Below, piece after piece: positions 8,743 through 17,272 of a stretch of 64,000 nt of DNA. The first letter of the stretch is position 1. Every line of letters begins with the position of its first letter. This DNA is from Wolinella sp963540505 (GTDB lineage: Bacteria > Campylobacterota > Campylobacteria > Campylobacterales > Helicobacteraceae), in NCBI GenBank assembly GCA_963540505.1, contig CAUTMV010000002.1:186001-250000 (forward strand), written 5' to 3'. A program made the position numbers and the translations under genes. The notes below the pieces were generated by a model. It was given only the letters and a program-made list of their open reading frames with translations, made no database searches and was not told the origin of the DNA.

Positions 8743-9669
8743 TGATAAAACGTATTTTAAGAGCTTATCGTTCCGGCGGTTTTTTGGAAATATTCAAAAG
8801 AGTTGCGAGACGTCTTAAGGTTTTTTGGGAAAGCAAATATTACGCAATTAAGTTTAGGAATGCTCCCGTATATGCGAATCCGACAAGTGCAGAGCTGGAG
8901 AAGATAGAGCTTGATTTAAGAGCTCACAGTATTATGGTGGAAGATTTTTTGGTTGATGTTGATGGTTTTCAAGTATTCAAAAGAGCATATCCTTTTCCCG
9001 AAAACTATCATGGTGGACGGGATTCCGGAGTTTGGGAAGAGAAACTTTTGGAACATTATGTAGCATGGTATATGCTCGGAATCGAACACTTTCAGAGCGG
9101 GGCGATCTATATCGACGTTGCAGCATGTCAGTCGCCTTGGGCAAAACTTTTAAGAGATAGAGGGCTTGCGGGGGGGGGGGCACATCATGTCTTATGCGAT
9201 AGATCTTGATATGCCATCCGTTGAGTATATGGAGTACCCCTATTATCAGCAGATGGATGCTACCAAGAGCAGTTTTGATGATGACAGTGTTGATGGCGTT
9301 TCGCTTCAGTGTGCCTATGAGATGTTTGCCGGCGACAGCGATGTAAGACTGATACATGAGTTGAAACGAGTTCTAAAAAAAGGTAAAAAAGCTATAATAT
9401 CGCCACTTTACATGCATACCCACGCGTGTCATTATGCTACACCAGAGTTTTACGGTAGAGGTTTTGGTGATGTGGATTCTTGCGAGTATATTAGGCGCGA
9501 TTGTCGCGGAATCAGCTCAAGCAGAAAATATGATGCAAAAAAGCTTAAAGAGCGGATTCTTGATACAATTGAGCAAGTCGGCATGAAGTATAAACTCTAC
9601 GCCTTGAGAAATAAGCAAGAAATTAGTAAAGAGGTTTATATGCACTTTATCTTGGAAATAGAGAAATGA
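8742..9669 (+). CDS. Phase-variable SAM methyltransferase 4, OFF (G11)
   Basis: Frames 8742-9209 and 9166-9669 form one gene interrupted at a G11 run. Removing one G gives a continuous 308-residue protein. The first half ends YIDVAACQSPWAKLLRDRG, the glycine-poor equivalent of motif I. The second half continues SYAIDLDMP and the MDATKSSFDDDSVDGVSL block typical of SAM methyltransferases. The gene is OFF in this sequence, with product ending soon after the tract. GGAGG lies eight bases before ATG 8742, which fits better than the GTG at 8739. Confidence 0.78.
9170..9180 (+). repeat. G11 homopolymer tract, out of frame
   Basis: Eleven G residues between GC and CACATC. With ten, the upstream and downstream methyltransferase frames join and encode LAGGGH, the same short peptide shape as in methyltransferase 2. 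Confidence 0.9.
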
Positions 9670-10094
9670 TTCAAAAAGTTACAAATGGTGAAAAGTTGCT
9701 TTCCATTATTGTGCGTCATGATTTTCAAAAAGAGGGGATAGAGTTTTTTACTCCTGATGATTTTTCGCAGCAGCTCGCTTACATGAACCGACCTAAGGGT
9801 TATGTGATTCCGCCACATGTACATAATGCCGTGCCACGTGAAGTTTTTTTTACCAAAGAGGTTCTTGTTATCAAGAGTGGTAGAGTTCGAGTAGATTTTT
9901 ACAGTGATGATCGTGTCTATCTTGAGAGCACCATTTTGGAGGCAGGAGACGTTATTTTACTAGCGTATGGCGGGCATGGGTTTGAAATGTTAGAGGAATC
10001 CGAGATTATTGAAGTCAAACAGGGACCTTATGCCGGAGAGTTGGATAAAGTGCGTTTTGAACCTGTTGCAAGAGAGAGACTGGAGGTTAAATGA
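9666..10094 (+). CDS. Cupin-fold (WxcM/FdtA-like) protein
   Basis: A 142-residue protein with cupin-type blocks: IPPHVHNAVPREVFFTKEVLVIKSG (cut here as IPPHVHN and EVFFTKEVLVI) and LEAGDVILLAYGGHG. Proteins of this kind next to DegT aminotransferases act as nucleotide-sugar ketoisomerases or as accessory cupins in dTDP- or GDP-amino-sugar synthesis. The gene overlaps both neighbours (ATGA at each end), and the next gene is a DegT aminotransferase, which supports that role. Substrate is not readable. Confidence 0.6.
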   Translation: MIQKVTNGEKLLSIIVRHDFQKEGIEFFTPDDFSQQLAYMNRPKGYVIPPHVHNAVPREVFFTKEVLVIKSGRVRVDFYSDDRVYLESTILEAGDVILLAYGGHGFEMLEESEIIEVKQGPYAGELDKVRFEPVARERLEVK

Positions 10095-11206
10095 TTCCCG
10101 TAAATGCGCCGTTGTTGGATGGAAATGAGAAAAAATATCTTGATGAGTGTATAGACAGCGGATGGATTGGTAGCGAAGGACCTTTTGTTAAAAAGTTTGA
10201 AGATGATGTGGCGCGATATACAGGCAGGAAATATGCCGTAGCATGTGCTAATGGAAGTGCAGCTCTTGATATTGCTGTGAGGGCATTGGGGCTTAAAGAG
10301 GGGGATGAAGTAATCGCACCAGCCTTTACGATTATTTCAAGTATACAGCCGCTCATTACTAATGGCTTGAAGCCGATTCTTGTTGACAGTGATTTTTTTA
10401 CTTTTAACATGAATGTTGGTGAGGTTGCTTTAAAGATTACTTCAAAAACAAAGGCTATCATGGTTGTTCATCTCTTTGGACTACCCGTGGATATGGACGG
10501 GATTCTGAAGCTCGCAAAGGATCACGATCTAAAGATTATAGAAGATGCCGCCCAAATGCATGGACAAGAATATCGTGGTAAGAAATGTGGAAGTTTTGGC
10601 GATATCAGCGTTTTCAGTTTTTACCCAAATAAGCAAATTACCACAGGTGAGGGCGGTATGGTGCTTATGGACAGCGAGTATTTTTACATGAGGTCTAAAT
10701 CACTTAGAAATCTTTGCTTCTTACCTGATGCAGAGAAGCGGTTTATTCATGAGGAAATTGGCTGGAATTATCGCATGACGAATATGCAGGCAGCCATTGG
10801 TGTTGCCCAAATGGAGAAAATTGAGAAGATTATCAAAAAAAGGCATCACATAGGCAATCTCTATAATGAACTATTGGGAGATATGGAAACCATTAATATT
10901 CCCGTTGCCAGGACGGAATACAGCGAGAATATCTATTGGGTTTATGCGCTAACGCTGAAAGATATTTTCCCCTACAGTGCGCATGAGATTATGCATGAAC
11001 TCGCCGGTCGAGGAATTGGTACAAGACCGTTCTTCTACCCTATTCACAAGCAGCCGGTATTTAATAAAATGGGGCTATTTTTAAGAGATCGCTTCCCAAA
11101 TAGCGAGAAACTTTATGAGCGTGGATTTTATATACCAAGTGGACTTGCACTTACAGATGATGAGATTTATGAGGTTTCTAAGGTGCTTCATGAGGTGCTT
11201 GCATGA
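10091..11206 (+). CDS. DegT/DnrJ/EryC1 sugar aminotransferase
   Basis: A 371-residue PLP enzyme. IIEDAAQMHG contains the aspartate (Asp152) that contacts the PLP ring nitrogen, and SFYPNKQITTGEGG carries the Schiff-base lysine (Lys181). The start IPVNAPLLDGNEKKYL and WIGSEGPFVKKFE resemble perosamine synthase-type enzymes. It most likely converts a nucleotide 4-keto-sugar to an amino sugar. No 4,6-dehydratase is in this window, so the keto-sugar must come from elsewhere. Start and stop overlap neighbours by four bases. Confidence 0.9.
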   Translation: MIPVNAPLLDGNEKKYLDECIDSGWIGSEGPFVKKFEDDVARYTGRKYAVACANGSAALDIAVRALGLKEGDEVIAPAFTIISSIQPLITNGLKPILVDSDFFTFNMNVGEVALKITSKTKAIMVVHLFGLPVDMDGILKLAKDHDLKIIEDAAQMHGQEYRGKKCGSFGDISVFSFYPNKQITTGEGGMVLMDSEYFYMRSKSLRNLCFLPDAEKRFIHEEIGWNYRMTNMQAAIGVAQMEKIEKIIKKRHHIGNLYNELLGDMETINIPVARTEYSENIYWVYALTLKDIFPYSAHEIMHELAGRGIGTRPFFYPIHKQPVFNKMGLFLRDRFPNSEKLYERGFYIPSGLALTDDEIYEVSKVLHEVLA

Positions 11207-11958
11207 GTCGGTTTGGAAATCTTTATGCCCACTATTATGATTTGCTCTATAAAGATAAAGACTATGAAGGTGAAGTGGAATATGTTGAAAGCCTTATACG
11301 AGCTCATCATAAGAATCCCAAGAAGCTATTGGACATAGGGTGTGGCACGGGTCGGCATACAGAGCTTTTTTGTAAGCGAGGTTTTGAGGTTCATGGAGTT
11401 GATGCAAGCGCAGAGATGCTTGAGGTAGCTCATCAAAGGGCAAGTAAATATCAAGGGAAGCTTTCTCTCTCTTGCTCTATGGTGCAAGATCTTAATTTGG
11501 GGACGAAGTTTGATGTAGCAGTTGCACTTTTTCATGTGATGAGCTATCAAAATACCAACACTGAGCTTTTTGAGGCTTTCCAAAAAGTAAAAAATCACCT
11601 GAATAATGGCGGTATTTTTATTTTTGATTTTTGGTATGGTCCGGCGGTTTTGACCGATTTGCCAACTACTCGAGTGAAAAGATTGGAGGATTCTCATGTG
11701 AAGATTACAAGAATCGCGGAATCTACAATGGTAGCGATGAAGAATCTAGTGCGGGTGCATTATGATATTTTCATAGAAGACAAGAAAAATGCGACACTAA
11801 CGCGCAAAGACGAACTACACTCCATGCGATATTTTTTTGACACGGAACTTGAGGCAGTGTGTGAGCAGGTAGGTTTTAAAGTTGAGCAGAAATGCGAATG
11901 GTTAATGGGGGGGGTCAGCTTTAATAGCTGGAATGTAGTATGGGTGGTAAAAATATAA
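11203..11958 (+). CDS. SAM-dependent methyltransferase 5
   Basis: A 251-residue class I methyltransferase with motif I LLDIGCGTGRHTELF, the acidic GVDASAEML strand and a VAVALFHVMSYQ block. It probably methylates an amino or hydroxyl group of the sugar built by the adjacent aminotransferase. An eight-G run near the C-terminus (encoding LMGGVS) is shorter than the four hypervariable tracts but could still slip. The downstream glycosyltransferase starts 19 bases before this stop. Confidence 0.85.
   Translation: MSRFGNLYAHYYDLLYKDKDYEGEVEYVESLIRAHHKNPKKLLDIGCGTGRHTELFCKRGFEVHGVDASAEMLEVAHQRASKYQGKLSLSCSMVQDLNLGTKFDVAVALFHVMSYQNTNTELFEAFQKVKNHLNNGGIFIFDFWYGPAVLTDLPTTRVKRLEDSHVKITRIAESTMVAMKNLVRVHYDIFIEDKKNATLTRKDELHSMRYFFDTELEAVCEQVGFKVEQKCEWLMGGVSFNSWNVVWVVKI
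11907..11914 (+). repeat. G8 tract near the end of methyltransferase 5
   Basis: Eight G residues, in frame, about 45 bases before the stop. It is shorter than the G9-G11 runs nearby, so variability is possible but less likely. A slip would change only the last residues or extend into the next gene. Confidence 0.6.
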
Positions 11959-13154
11959 ACATTGCCTTGGTTTTTGGAGGGAATCCGCGAGATGGAGGCG
12001 GATACCAGGAACAGCTTTCTGTCCTGAATAGACTTTGTAAGGTTGGTAATCATCGCTTTGTCGTATTTGTATTTTCAAATGAGCATGGCAAATTTTTACA
12101 ACAAAATAACATAGAGTATGCGGTTGTTAATGAGTGTTATTTGGGGAAATGTTTACGATATTTGGCACGGTATGAGTTTTTCTTTCCACTGTTTTCATGG
12201 TTAAAGTGGAAAAGTGCTTTTGAAAAAAAGCTTGATAGTTGGGGTATTGATCTCGTATATTTTTTATCCCCCTCTACATTGGCTTTGGATATTGTCGCCC
12301 ATAACTACATCATGACTGTTTGGGATTTATCTCATCGGGATTTTCCCGAATTCCCTGAAGTGAACTATTTTAGAGAATTTGAGAAGAGGGAGTTTTTTTA
12401 TACAAGGGTGCTCAAGAAGGCTGTAGCTGTTATTGCGGACTCTCAGAGTGGGCGAAAGAATCTTATCGAACGATACGCTCTTGACCCTGATAGAGTTTTT
12501 AGTGTCTCTTTTGAGCCATCCCAATCAGTGTTAAAGGCAGACACATCGGAGGATATTGATGTAAGGCTTAAATATGAGATAGTGACTGACTATATTTATT
12601 ATCCCGCACAGTTTTGGTCCCACAAGAACCATATATACATTCTAGATGCTTTACGGATTTTGGTGGATAAGGGTATCAAGATTACGGTAGTTTTTAGCGG
12701 AACCGACAAAGGGAATTTAGAGTATGTATTGAATTATGCAAGACAAAGTGGATTGGATCGATTTGTGCGTTATATCGGCTTTGTATCAAGCGATGAGCTG
12801 CTTGCGTTGTATAGGCACTCTACAGCACTTGTTATGCCGACGTGGTTTGGTCCTACCAATATTCCGCCCTTAGAGGCTTTTTGGGTGGGAACCCCTGTTA
12901 TTTATTCTGATTTAGAAGGCTTAAGAGAGCAGGTTGATGGAGCAGCTCTTTTATGTGACTTAAATAATCCAGCAAGTTTGGCAGACCATATTGAAACACT
13001 GTTAAGTAATTCAGGTGTCAGGGAAAAGCTCGTTTATATGGGGCGAAAAAGACTTGAGGAGCTGCAAGCGAGTACTGTAACTGATACGTTACAAAAGATA
13101 GTAGATACATATTCCGTAAGGCTAAAGTGTTGGGAAGCTCTATATGGCAAATAA
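11940..13154 (+). CDS. Glycosyltransferase, GT-B fold (family 4-like)
   Basis: A 404-residue retaining-type glycosyltransferase. The N-terminal Rossmann half begins IALVFGGNPRDGGG. The C-terminal half has YYPAQFWSHKNH, RYIGFVSSDELLALYRHS, and the donor-site block PPLEAFWVGTPVIYSD, a variant of the EX7E signature. It acts on a nucleotide-sugar donor in the cytoplasm. The gene overlaps the preceding methyltransferase by 19 bases and the next gene by 11, indicating one transcript. Confidence 0.85.
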   Translation: MGGKNINIALVFGGNPRDGGGYQEQLSVLNRLCKVGNHRFVVFVFSNEHGKFLQQNNIEYAVVNECYLGKCLRYLARYEFFFPLFSWLKWKSAFEKKLDSWGIDLVYFLSPSTLALDIVAHNYIMTVWDLSHRDFPEFPEVNYFREFEKREFFYTRVLKKAVAVIADSQSGRKNLIERYALDPDRVFSVSFEPSQSVLKADTSEDIDVRLKYEIVTDYIYYPAQFWSHKNHIYILDALRILVDKGIKITVVFSGTDKGNLEYVLNYARQSGLDRFVRYIGFVSSDELLALYRHSTALVMPTWFGPTNIPPLEAFWVGTPVIYSDLEGLREQVDGAALLCDLNNPASLADHIETLLSNSGVREKLVYMGRKRLEELQASTVTDTLQKIVDTYSVRLKCWEALYGK

Positions 13155-13905
13155 CCCCCTGATTTCCATTATTACCGTTGTTTATAATGGTGCGCAGTTT
13201 CTTGAGGAAACAATTCTTAGTGTTATCAACCAAACTTATCCAAATCTTGAATATATTATCATTGATGGCGGTTCAAATGATGGTAGTGTCGAGATTATCA
13301 GGAAATATGAAGATAAGATTGCCTATTGGGTGAGCGAGCCGGATAGAGGGATTGCCGATGCTTTTAATAAGGGAATCCGCGTAGCGACTGGAGAGTATAT
13401 TAATTTTCAGGGTGATGGCGATGGATTCCTGGGCGCCGATGTGATTAGAAGGGTTTTTGCTCGCGTTGATGTTGAATGTGATACCCTTGTGAGCGCGAGG
13501 ATTCAGAGGGTTGATATTGATGGCAAAGAGCTTTATGCTTCTCAGAGTGTAGGGGATTTCTGTCCCCAAAAGCTTCTTTTTAAAATGCCTTTTCCTCATC
13601 AGGGGCTTTTTACGCATCGAAGTTTTTTTGAAAAATATGGGCTTTTTGATGAGAGGTGGATATTTTCTATGGATTATGAGCTACTTCTTAGAGCCTATCA
13701 TGAATTTCCCAAAGTCTGTAGCAGTGATGTGGTGGTCGCTAGGTGGCGCGCTGATGGTATTGGGAATGGTAGAATATTCGAAATTCTTAGAGAATATTAT
13801 GAGATTAAAAAGGCTAATAGAGTCGCCTCGCCTTTTGTTCTTTTTACTATCTATTGTATCGATGTGGCGAAAGTTGTTTTTAAGAAAGTTATCGGAGTCC
13901 ATTGA
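13144..13905 (+). CDS. Glycosyltransferase family 2 (WcaA-like)
   Basis: A 253-residue GT2 enzyme with ISIITVVYNGAQFLEETILS, then IIIDGGSNDGSVEII, SEPDRGIADAFNKGI and INFQGDGDGFL in place of the usual DXD. WIFSMDYELLLRA is the late ED-like catalytic region. It overlaps the previous gene and its TGA overlaps the start of a decayed FkbM gene. This is the last intact gene before the composition of the locus changes. Confidence 0.87.
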   Translation: MANNPLISIITVVYNGAQFLEETILSVINQTYPNLEYIIIDGGSNDGSVEIIRKYEDKIAYWVSEPDRGIADAFNKGIRVATGEYINFQGDGDGFLGADVIRRVFARVDVECDTLVSARIQRVDIDGKELYASQSVGDFCPQKLLFKMPFPHQGLFTHRSFFEKYGLFDERWIFSMDYELLLRAYHEFPKVCSSDVVVARWRADGIGNGRIFEILREYYEIKKANRVASPFVLFTIYCIDVAKVVFKKVIGVH

Positions 13906-14484
13906 TATTAGTATCTCGCAGTGTATTTATAGAAGAATAATGGTTTGCAAATGGCGAGAAAGATACTCCTATCCCGACTCTACAATTTCAAGTAGCCTTT
14001 TTATATGGAGATATCTGTGAGGCTGGAATCGATACACTAAGAGAGCTTGCATGTTCGTATCCGAGAAGTGTTTTTTTGATATAGGTGCGAATATGGGTTC
14101 TTAATTTGTAATGCTTTGTGTCCCCTGTGAGCGAGTGCTTGCCTTTTAGTTACACCTCCGAATCGATTTTTGAAATCTCAAAAATAATCATAAAGATAGA
14201 AATCTGTCGTAGTTGCTTTCATGACGCTCGATGGTTTTGCTAAAATACACGGGCTTTCAGGGGATTGTTGATATTTTATGAAAATTGATGTCGAAGGATT
14301 TGAGAAGGAAATCCTTTTGGGTGCGCGAGATTTTTTGATGAATTATCAAATCTCAGGAATCGTTTTTGAATGCTTTAGCTCTAATCAGGAATCGGTCTTT
14401 GAGATTTTAAAAGACTACGGATTTGTTTTTATTAAACAACTCGGCAAGGATAACTATTTTGCAACGAAATATTTGGGTAGATAA
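13902..14484 (+). pseudogene. Decayed FkbM-family methyltransferase
   Basis: Fragments of one FkbM methyltransferase appear in changing frames. From TTG 13902 the frame reads through a TAA at 13938 into LRELACSYPRSVF; a T7 run then shifts the frame and FFDIGANMGS follows, ending at TAA. Broken pieces resembling ERVLAF and NLKNN occur at 14130-14190, and an intact C-terminal part, MKIDVEGFEKEILLGA, runs from 14278 to 14484. Restoring one T (T8) at the run would join two frames, but several further stops and a missing middle section mean it cannot be a simple phase-variable OFF state. The total is also shorter than a full family member. Confidence 0.8.
14241..14246 (+). promoter_or_regulatory. 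Possible -10 element within the FkbM remnant
   Basis: TTTTGC followed by TAAAAT resembles an extended -10 of the Campylobacterota type. It lies about 30 bases before ATG 14278 and could drive the acyltransferase and following genes after decay of FkbM. There is no clear -35, and the call is weak. Confidence 0.3.
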
Positions 14485-15388
14485 TCTCAAGGCATTTGGG
14501 ATTTTAGCCGTTATTTTAGGGCACATGAGCTCGCCCTTTGGCACTTTTATCTATTCATGGCACATGCCGCTATTTTTTATCATTTCTGGATTTTTTATTG
14601 GTGCACTTTCGCCAAGTGAGCTTTTGTGCTCAATAAAAAAAGATTTTAAGCGGCTAATGATCCCCTATTTTGTCTTTGCTATTATCGGAATCGCAGCTGA
14701 CACACTCAAGCGGTATCTGTTGCACCGAGACGCTTTAGATTATATGCACGAGTTTTACGGGGTATTCGTCTCTATGGATATGCAGTCTCTTATGAATACC
14801 TATGCCTTTGTGCTTTGGTTTCTGCCCACACTTTTTTTCGCTAAGTTGCTGTATAGGGGTCTTACCAGCCTCATTCCATCACTTTTTATAGATCTTATCG
14901 TTGCGCTATCTCTTTTTGTGATTAGTTTTTTTATCGAGCTACCTTTTGCTTTGGATAACGCATGCAACGCGCTTTTATTTATATTTATTGGGAATCTTGT
15001 CTTTAAATACAGGGAATCGCCTTGGCTTTATGGGGCAACGTGCATTATTGGCGTAATTTTTCTATTTTACGGCATCCCTGAGCTAGACATGGCTTCAAAA
15101 AACTATACATCCGTTCTGATGAATATCCTATGGGCGACTTCCGTAGCAATATTGCTTGTTAAACTATTTATGCAATTGCCTTTAAATGGTGCATTTTTAG
15201 CCTCATGGGGCGGGGCGAGTATGTGGCTGTTTATTATTCACCCCTACACAAATAACGTGGCGCATATTGTTGTTGAGAAGCTTCATTTTGGAGGCTGGTG
15301 GCTTAAACTTATAATCTCGCTTATCCTGCTTCAGGGAATCCTCTCCTTTAAAACCCATATCACAAAAGAGCACCTTACCCATGCATGA
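14459..15388 (+). CDS. Acyltransferase 3 family membrane protein
   Basis: About 309 residues with many hydrophobic segments. The N-terminus IWVDNLKAFGILAVILGH holds the conserved histidine of the OafA/NodX acyltransferase 3 family, followed by YSWHMPLFFIISGFF. It probably O-acetylates a glycan at the inner membrane. TTG 14459 is preferred: AAGGA lies eight bases upstream and the protein then begins at the expected point. It overlaps the end of the FkbM remnant, consistent with former translational coupling. Confidence 0.85.
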   Translation: MQRNIWVDNLKAFGILAVILGHMSSPFGTFIYSWHMPLFFIISGFFIGALSPSELLCSIKKDFKRLMIPYFVFAIIGIAADTLKRYLLHRDALDYMHEFYGVFVSMDMQSLMNTYAFVLWFLPTLFFAKLLYRGLTSLIPSLFIDLIVALSLFVISFFIELPFALDNACNALLFIFIGNLVFKYRESPWLYGATCIIGVIFLFYGIPELDMASKNYTSVLMNILWATSVAILLVKLFMQLPLNGAFLASWGGASMWLFIIHPYTNNVAHIVVEKLHFGGWWLKLIISLILLQGILSFKTHITKEHLTHA

Positions 15389-16403
15389 CTATCTAATTAT
15401 CACACATATTCCCGCTTTCTATAAGGTCAATCTCTACAACGAGCTTGCCAAAAGGCTTAGGATATTTGTGATTTTTATCGCTTCAGATACTTCGCAGAAA
15501 CGCTCTAGTGATTTTTCTGGCATTAATAACGTCGCATTTGAATACACAATTCTGCACCACGGGGATTTTCAGCATCGGGATCGGTGCAGGAATCTGTTTG
15601 CTATTTTGAATTTTTTGCGAACGATTTCCTATAAAAGGCTTTTAGTTAGTGGCTGGGATCTGCCTGAATTTTGGCTTGCTTCATTTTTGAGTCCGCGTCA
15701 TAAAAATGCCTTAGCATTAGAATCAAGCATTAATGAAAGTCATACAAACGGGCTTAAAGGCGCGATAAAACGGCTATTTGTTAGCCGAATCTCTCGAGTT
15801 TTTGCCTCAGGGGAAGCGCATGGCAAACTAGCAAGGGCTCTCGGTTTTAAGGGCGATATTGTAATCACAAAGGGTGTGGGAATCATCAACAAGCCTCACT
15901 TTGAGCCCATCAAAAGAGCCTATGCAAGGCGTTTTTTATTCATTGGTCGCCTCTCGCCTGAGAAGAATATTAAGTTTTTAGTCGAGCTTTTTAATGAATT
16001 GCCGGAATTTCGCCTTGAGATTGTGGGTAGAGGCGAGCTGGAAGAGGAGCTAAAAATGCTCGCTCATTCGAATATTCACTTTGTCGGAGCTGTGGAGAAT
16101 CGCGCCCTTGCGGACTATTTTTTACAAAATGACCTACTGCTACTCCCCAGTCAAAGCGAACCGTGGGGGTTAGTCATCGAGGAGGCTCTCTATTTTGGCA
16201 TGCCTGTGATTTTGAGTGCGAAATGTGGCGCGTGTGAGTTGATCCATGACCACATCAATGGAATCGTAATTAGGGAGCTTACCTCCCTGAAAAAGGCGAT
16301 TTTATCGTTGAGTAGGACAGATTACGAGGGGCTCATTGAAGGCGTAGCGAGGCATTCGATAGAGCAAAAAGACCTCGCACAAGTCGGGAGCTATGAGTTG
16401 TGA
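15381..16403 (+). CDS. Glycosyltransferase family 4
   Basis: A 340-residue GT-B enzyme. The second domain begins RRFLFIGRLSPEKNIKFLVE, continues EIVGRGELEEEL and HFVGAVENRALADYF, and has LLLPSQSEPWGLVIEEAL, which contains the EX7E donor-site motif. It starts with DYLIITHIPAFYKVNLYNEL, a common GT4 N-terminus. The gene overlaps neighbours at both ends. It likely adds one sugar to the same glycan or O-antigen repeat. Confidence 0.87.
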   Translation: MHDYLIITHIPAFYKVNLYNELAKRLRIFVIFIASDTSQKRSSDFSGINNVAFEYTILHHGDFQHRDRCRNLFAILNFLRTISYKRLLVSGWDLPEFWLASFLSPRHKNALALESSINESHTNGLKGAIKRLFVSRISRVFASGEAHGKLARALGFKGDIVITKGVGIINKPHFEPIKRAYARRFLFIGRLSPEKNIKFLVELFNELPEFRLEIVGRGELEEELKMLAHSNIHFVGAVENRALADYFLQNDLLLLPSQSEPWGLVIEEALYFGMPVILSAKCGACELIHDHINGIVIRELTSLKKAILSLSRTDYEGLIEGVARHSIEQKDLAQVGSYEL

Positions 16404-17272
16404 GACATGTTTTTTTGTTGCAAGCTTATGGGGATAATGTCATATCCTTGTCGATTCTTAATCGGCTGGAGTCAAGTTCGTATAGGATTTATGGGACAAA
16501 GCTAACGCTGGAAATATCAAAGCTCTTAAATCTGGAAAAAGATATAAACATTGTGTTTGATGAGATTCCCGCGTTTTATGATATTCGTGCTCGAGGTATT
16601 TGCGCAGCAGTTAGAGACCTCGCCGTTTTGTATCGTTTTGTTATGAGAAACATTCCTGCGGGCGATAGGATTGTTTTTGAGAAAGGTGATGTGAGGTTTT
16701 GGCTGTTTAGGCTGATTTTTTGGCGTTACAAATTAGAGGCTCCTCGCAAAAGGGGCAACGCATACACGGATCGGGCGCTTGGCTTTTGCCAGCAAGAGTT
16801 TGCGAAAGAGCCAGATAAAAAGGTCAATGTGGGAAGCTATCCTCTTGATATCGTGATTAATCCTCTTGGCAGAAGCCACAAAAAGCACCTCTCAAAGGAG
16901 TGCATGGATAGGGTGCTATCCGCTTGCGAATCCCACGGATTGCGCGTCCATCTTGTCGATTATCTCGGCTTGTATTCATCTTATCGCAAGGCGGTTTGCA
17001 GCTACCACACAAATACCACGCTCAAAGAGGCTCTTGAACTTCTTCAAACACATCCGCTTTATTGTGGGGTCGATTCCCTGTTTATTCATCTAGCTTTTTA
17101 TTTCAACAAGCGATTCTTCTGTATTATGAACTACGATTCCTCTTATTTTATGCCCCCGCTTGCAAGCGAGAGTGATAGGTTTATTTTTGCCGCTCACAGC
17201 GAGCGCGAATATGAGGAGCTTTCATCGAATTTTTCCCGATGGCTTATCTCCACACAAAGCGAGCACCCTTGA
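16400..17272 (+). CDS. Glycosyltransferase family 9-like protein
   Basis: A 290-residue protein starting RHVFLLQAYGDNVISLSIL and with a late GVDSLFIHLAFYFNKRFFCI block. This layout resembles family 9 (heptosyltransferase-like) enzymes, where a GxDSxxxHLA segment binds the donor. Overall similarity to the classical family is weak, so function is inferred. GTG 16400 overlaps the previous TGA. The next GT2 gene begins inside its 3' end. Confidence 0.6.
   Translation: MRHVFLLQAYGDNVISLSILNRLESSSYRIYGTKLTLEISKLLNLEKDINIVFDEIPAFYDIRARGICAAVRDLAVLYRFVMRNIPAGDRIVFEKGDVRFWLFRLIFWRYKLEAPRKRGNAYTDRALGFCQQEFAKEPDKKVNVGSYPLDIVINPLGRSHKKHLSKECMDRVLSACESHGLRVHLVDYLGLYSSYRKAVCSYHTNTTLKEALELLQTHPLYCGVDSLFIHLAFYFNKRFFCIMNYDSSYFMPPLASESDRFIFAAHSEREYEELSSNFSRWLISTQSEHP

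Noticed and set aside
13628..14020. 130-codon frame overlapping the GT2 gene and the FkbM remnant
   Set aside because: Shifted-frame shadow of the GT2 gene running into the decayed FkbM region; the true frames carry the family motifs.
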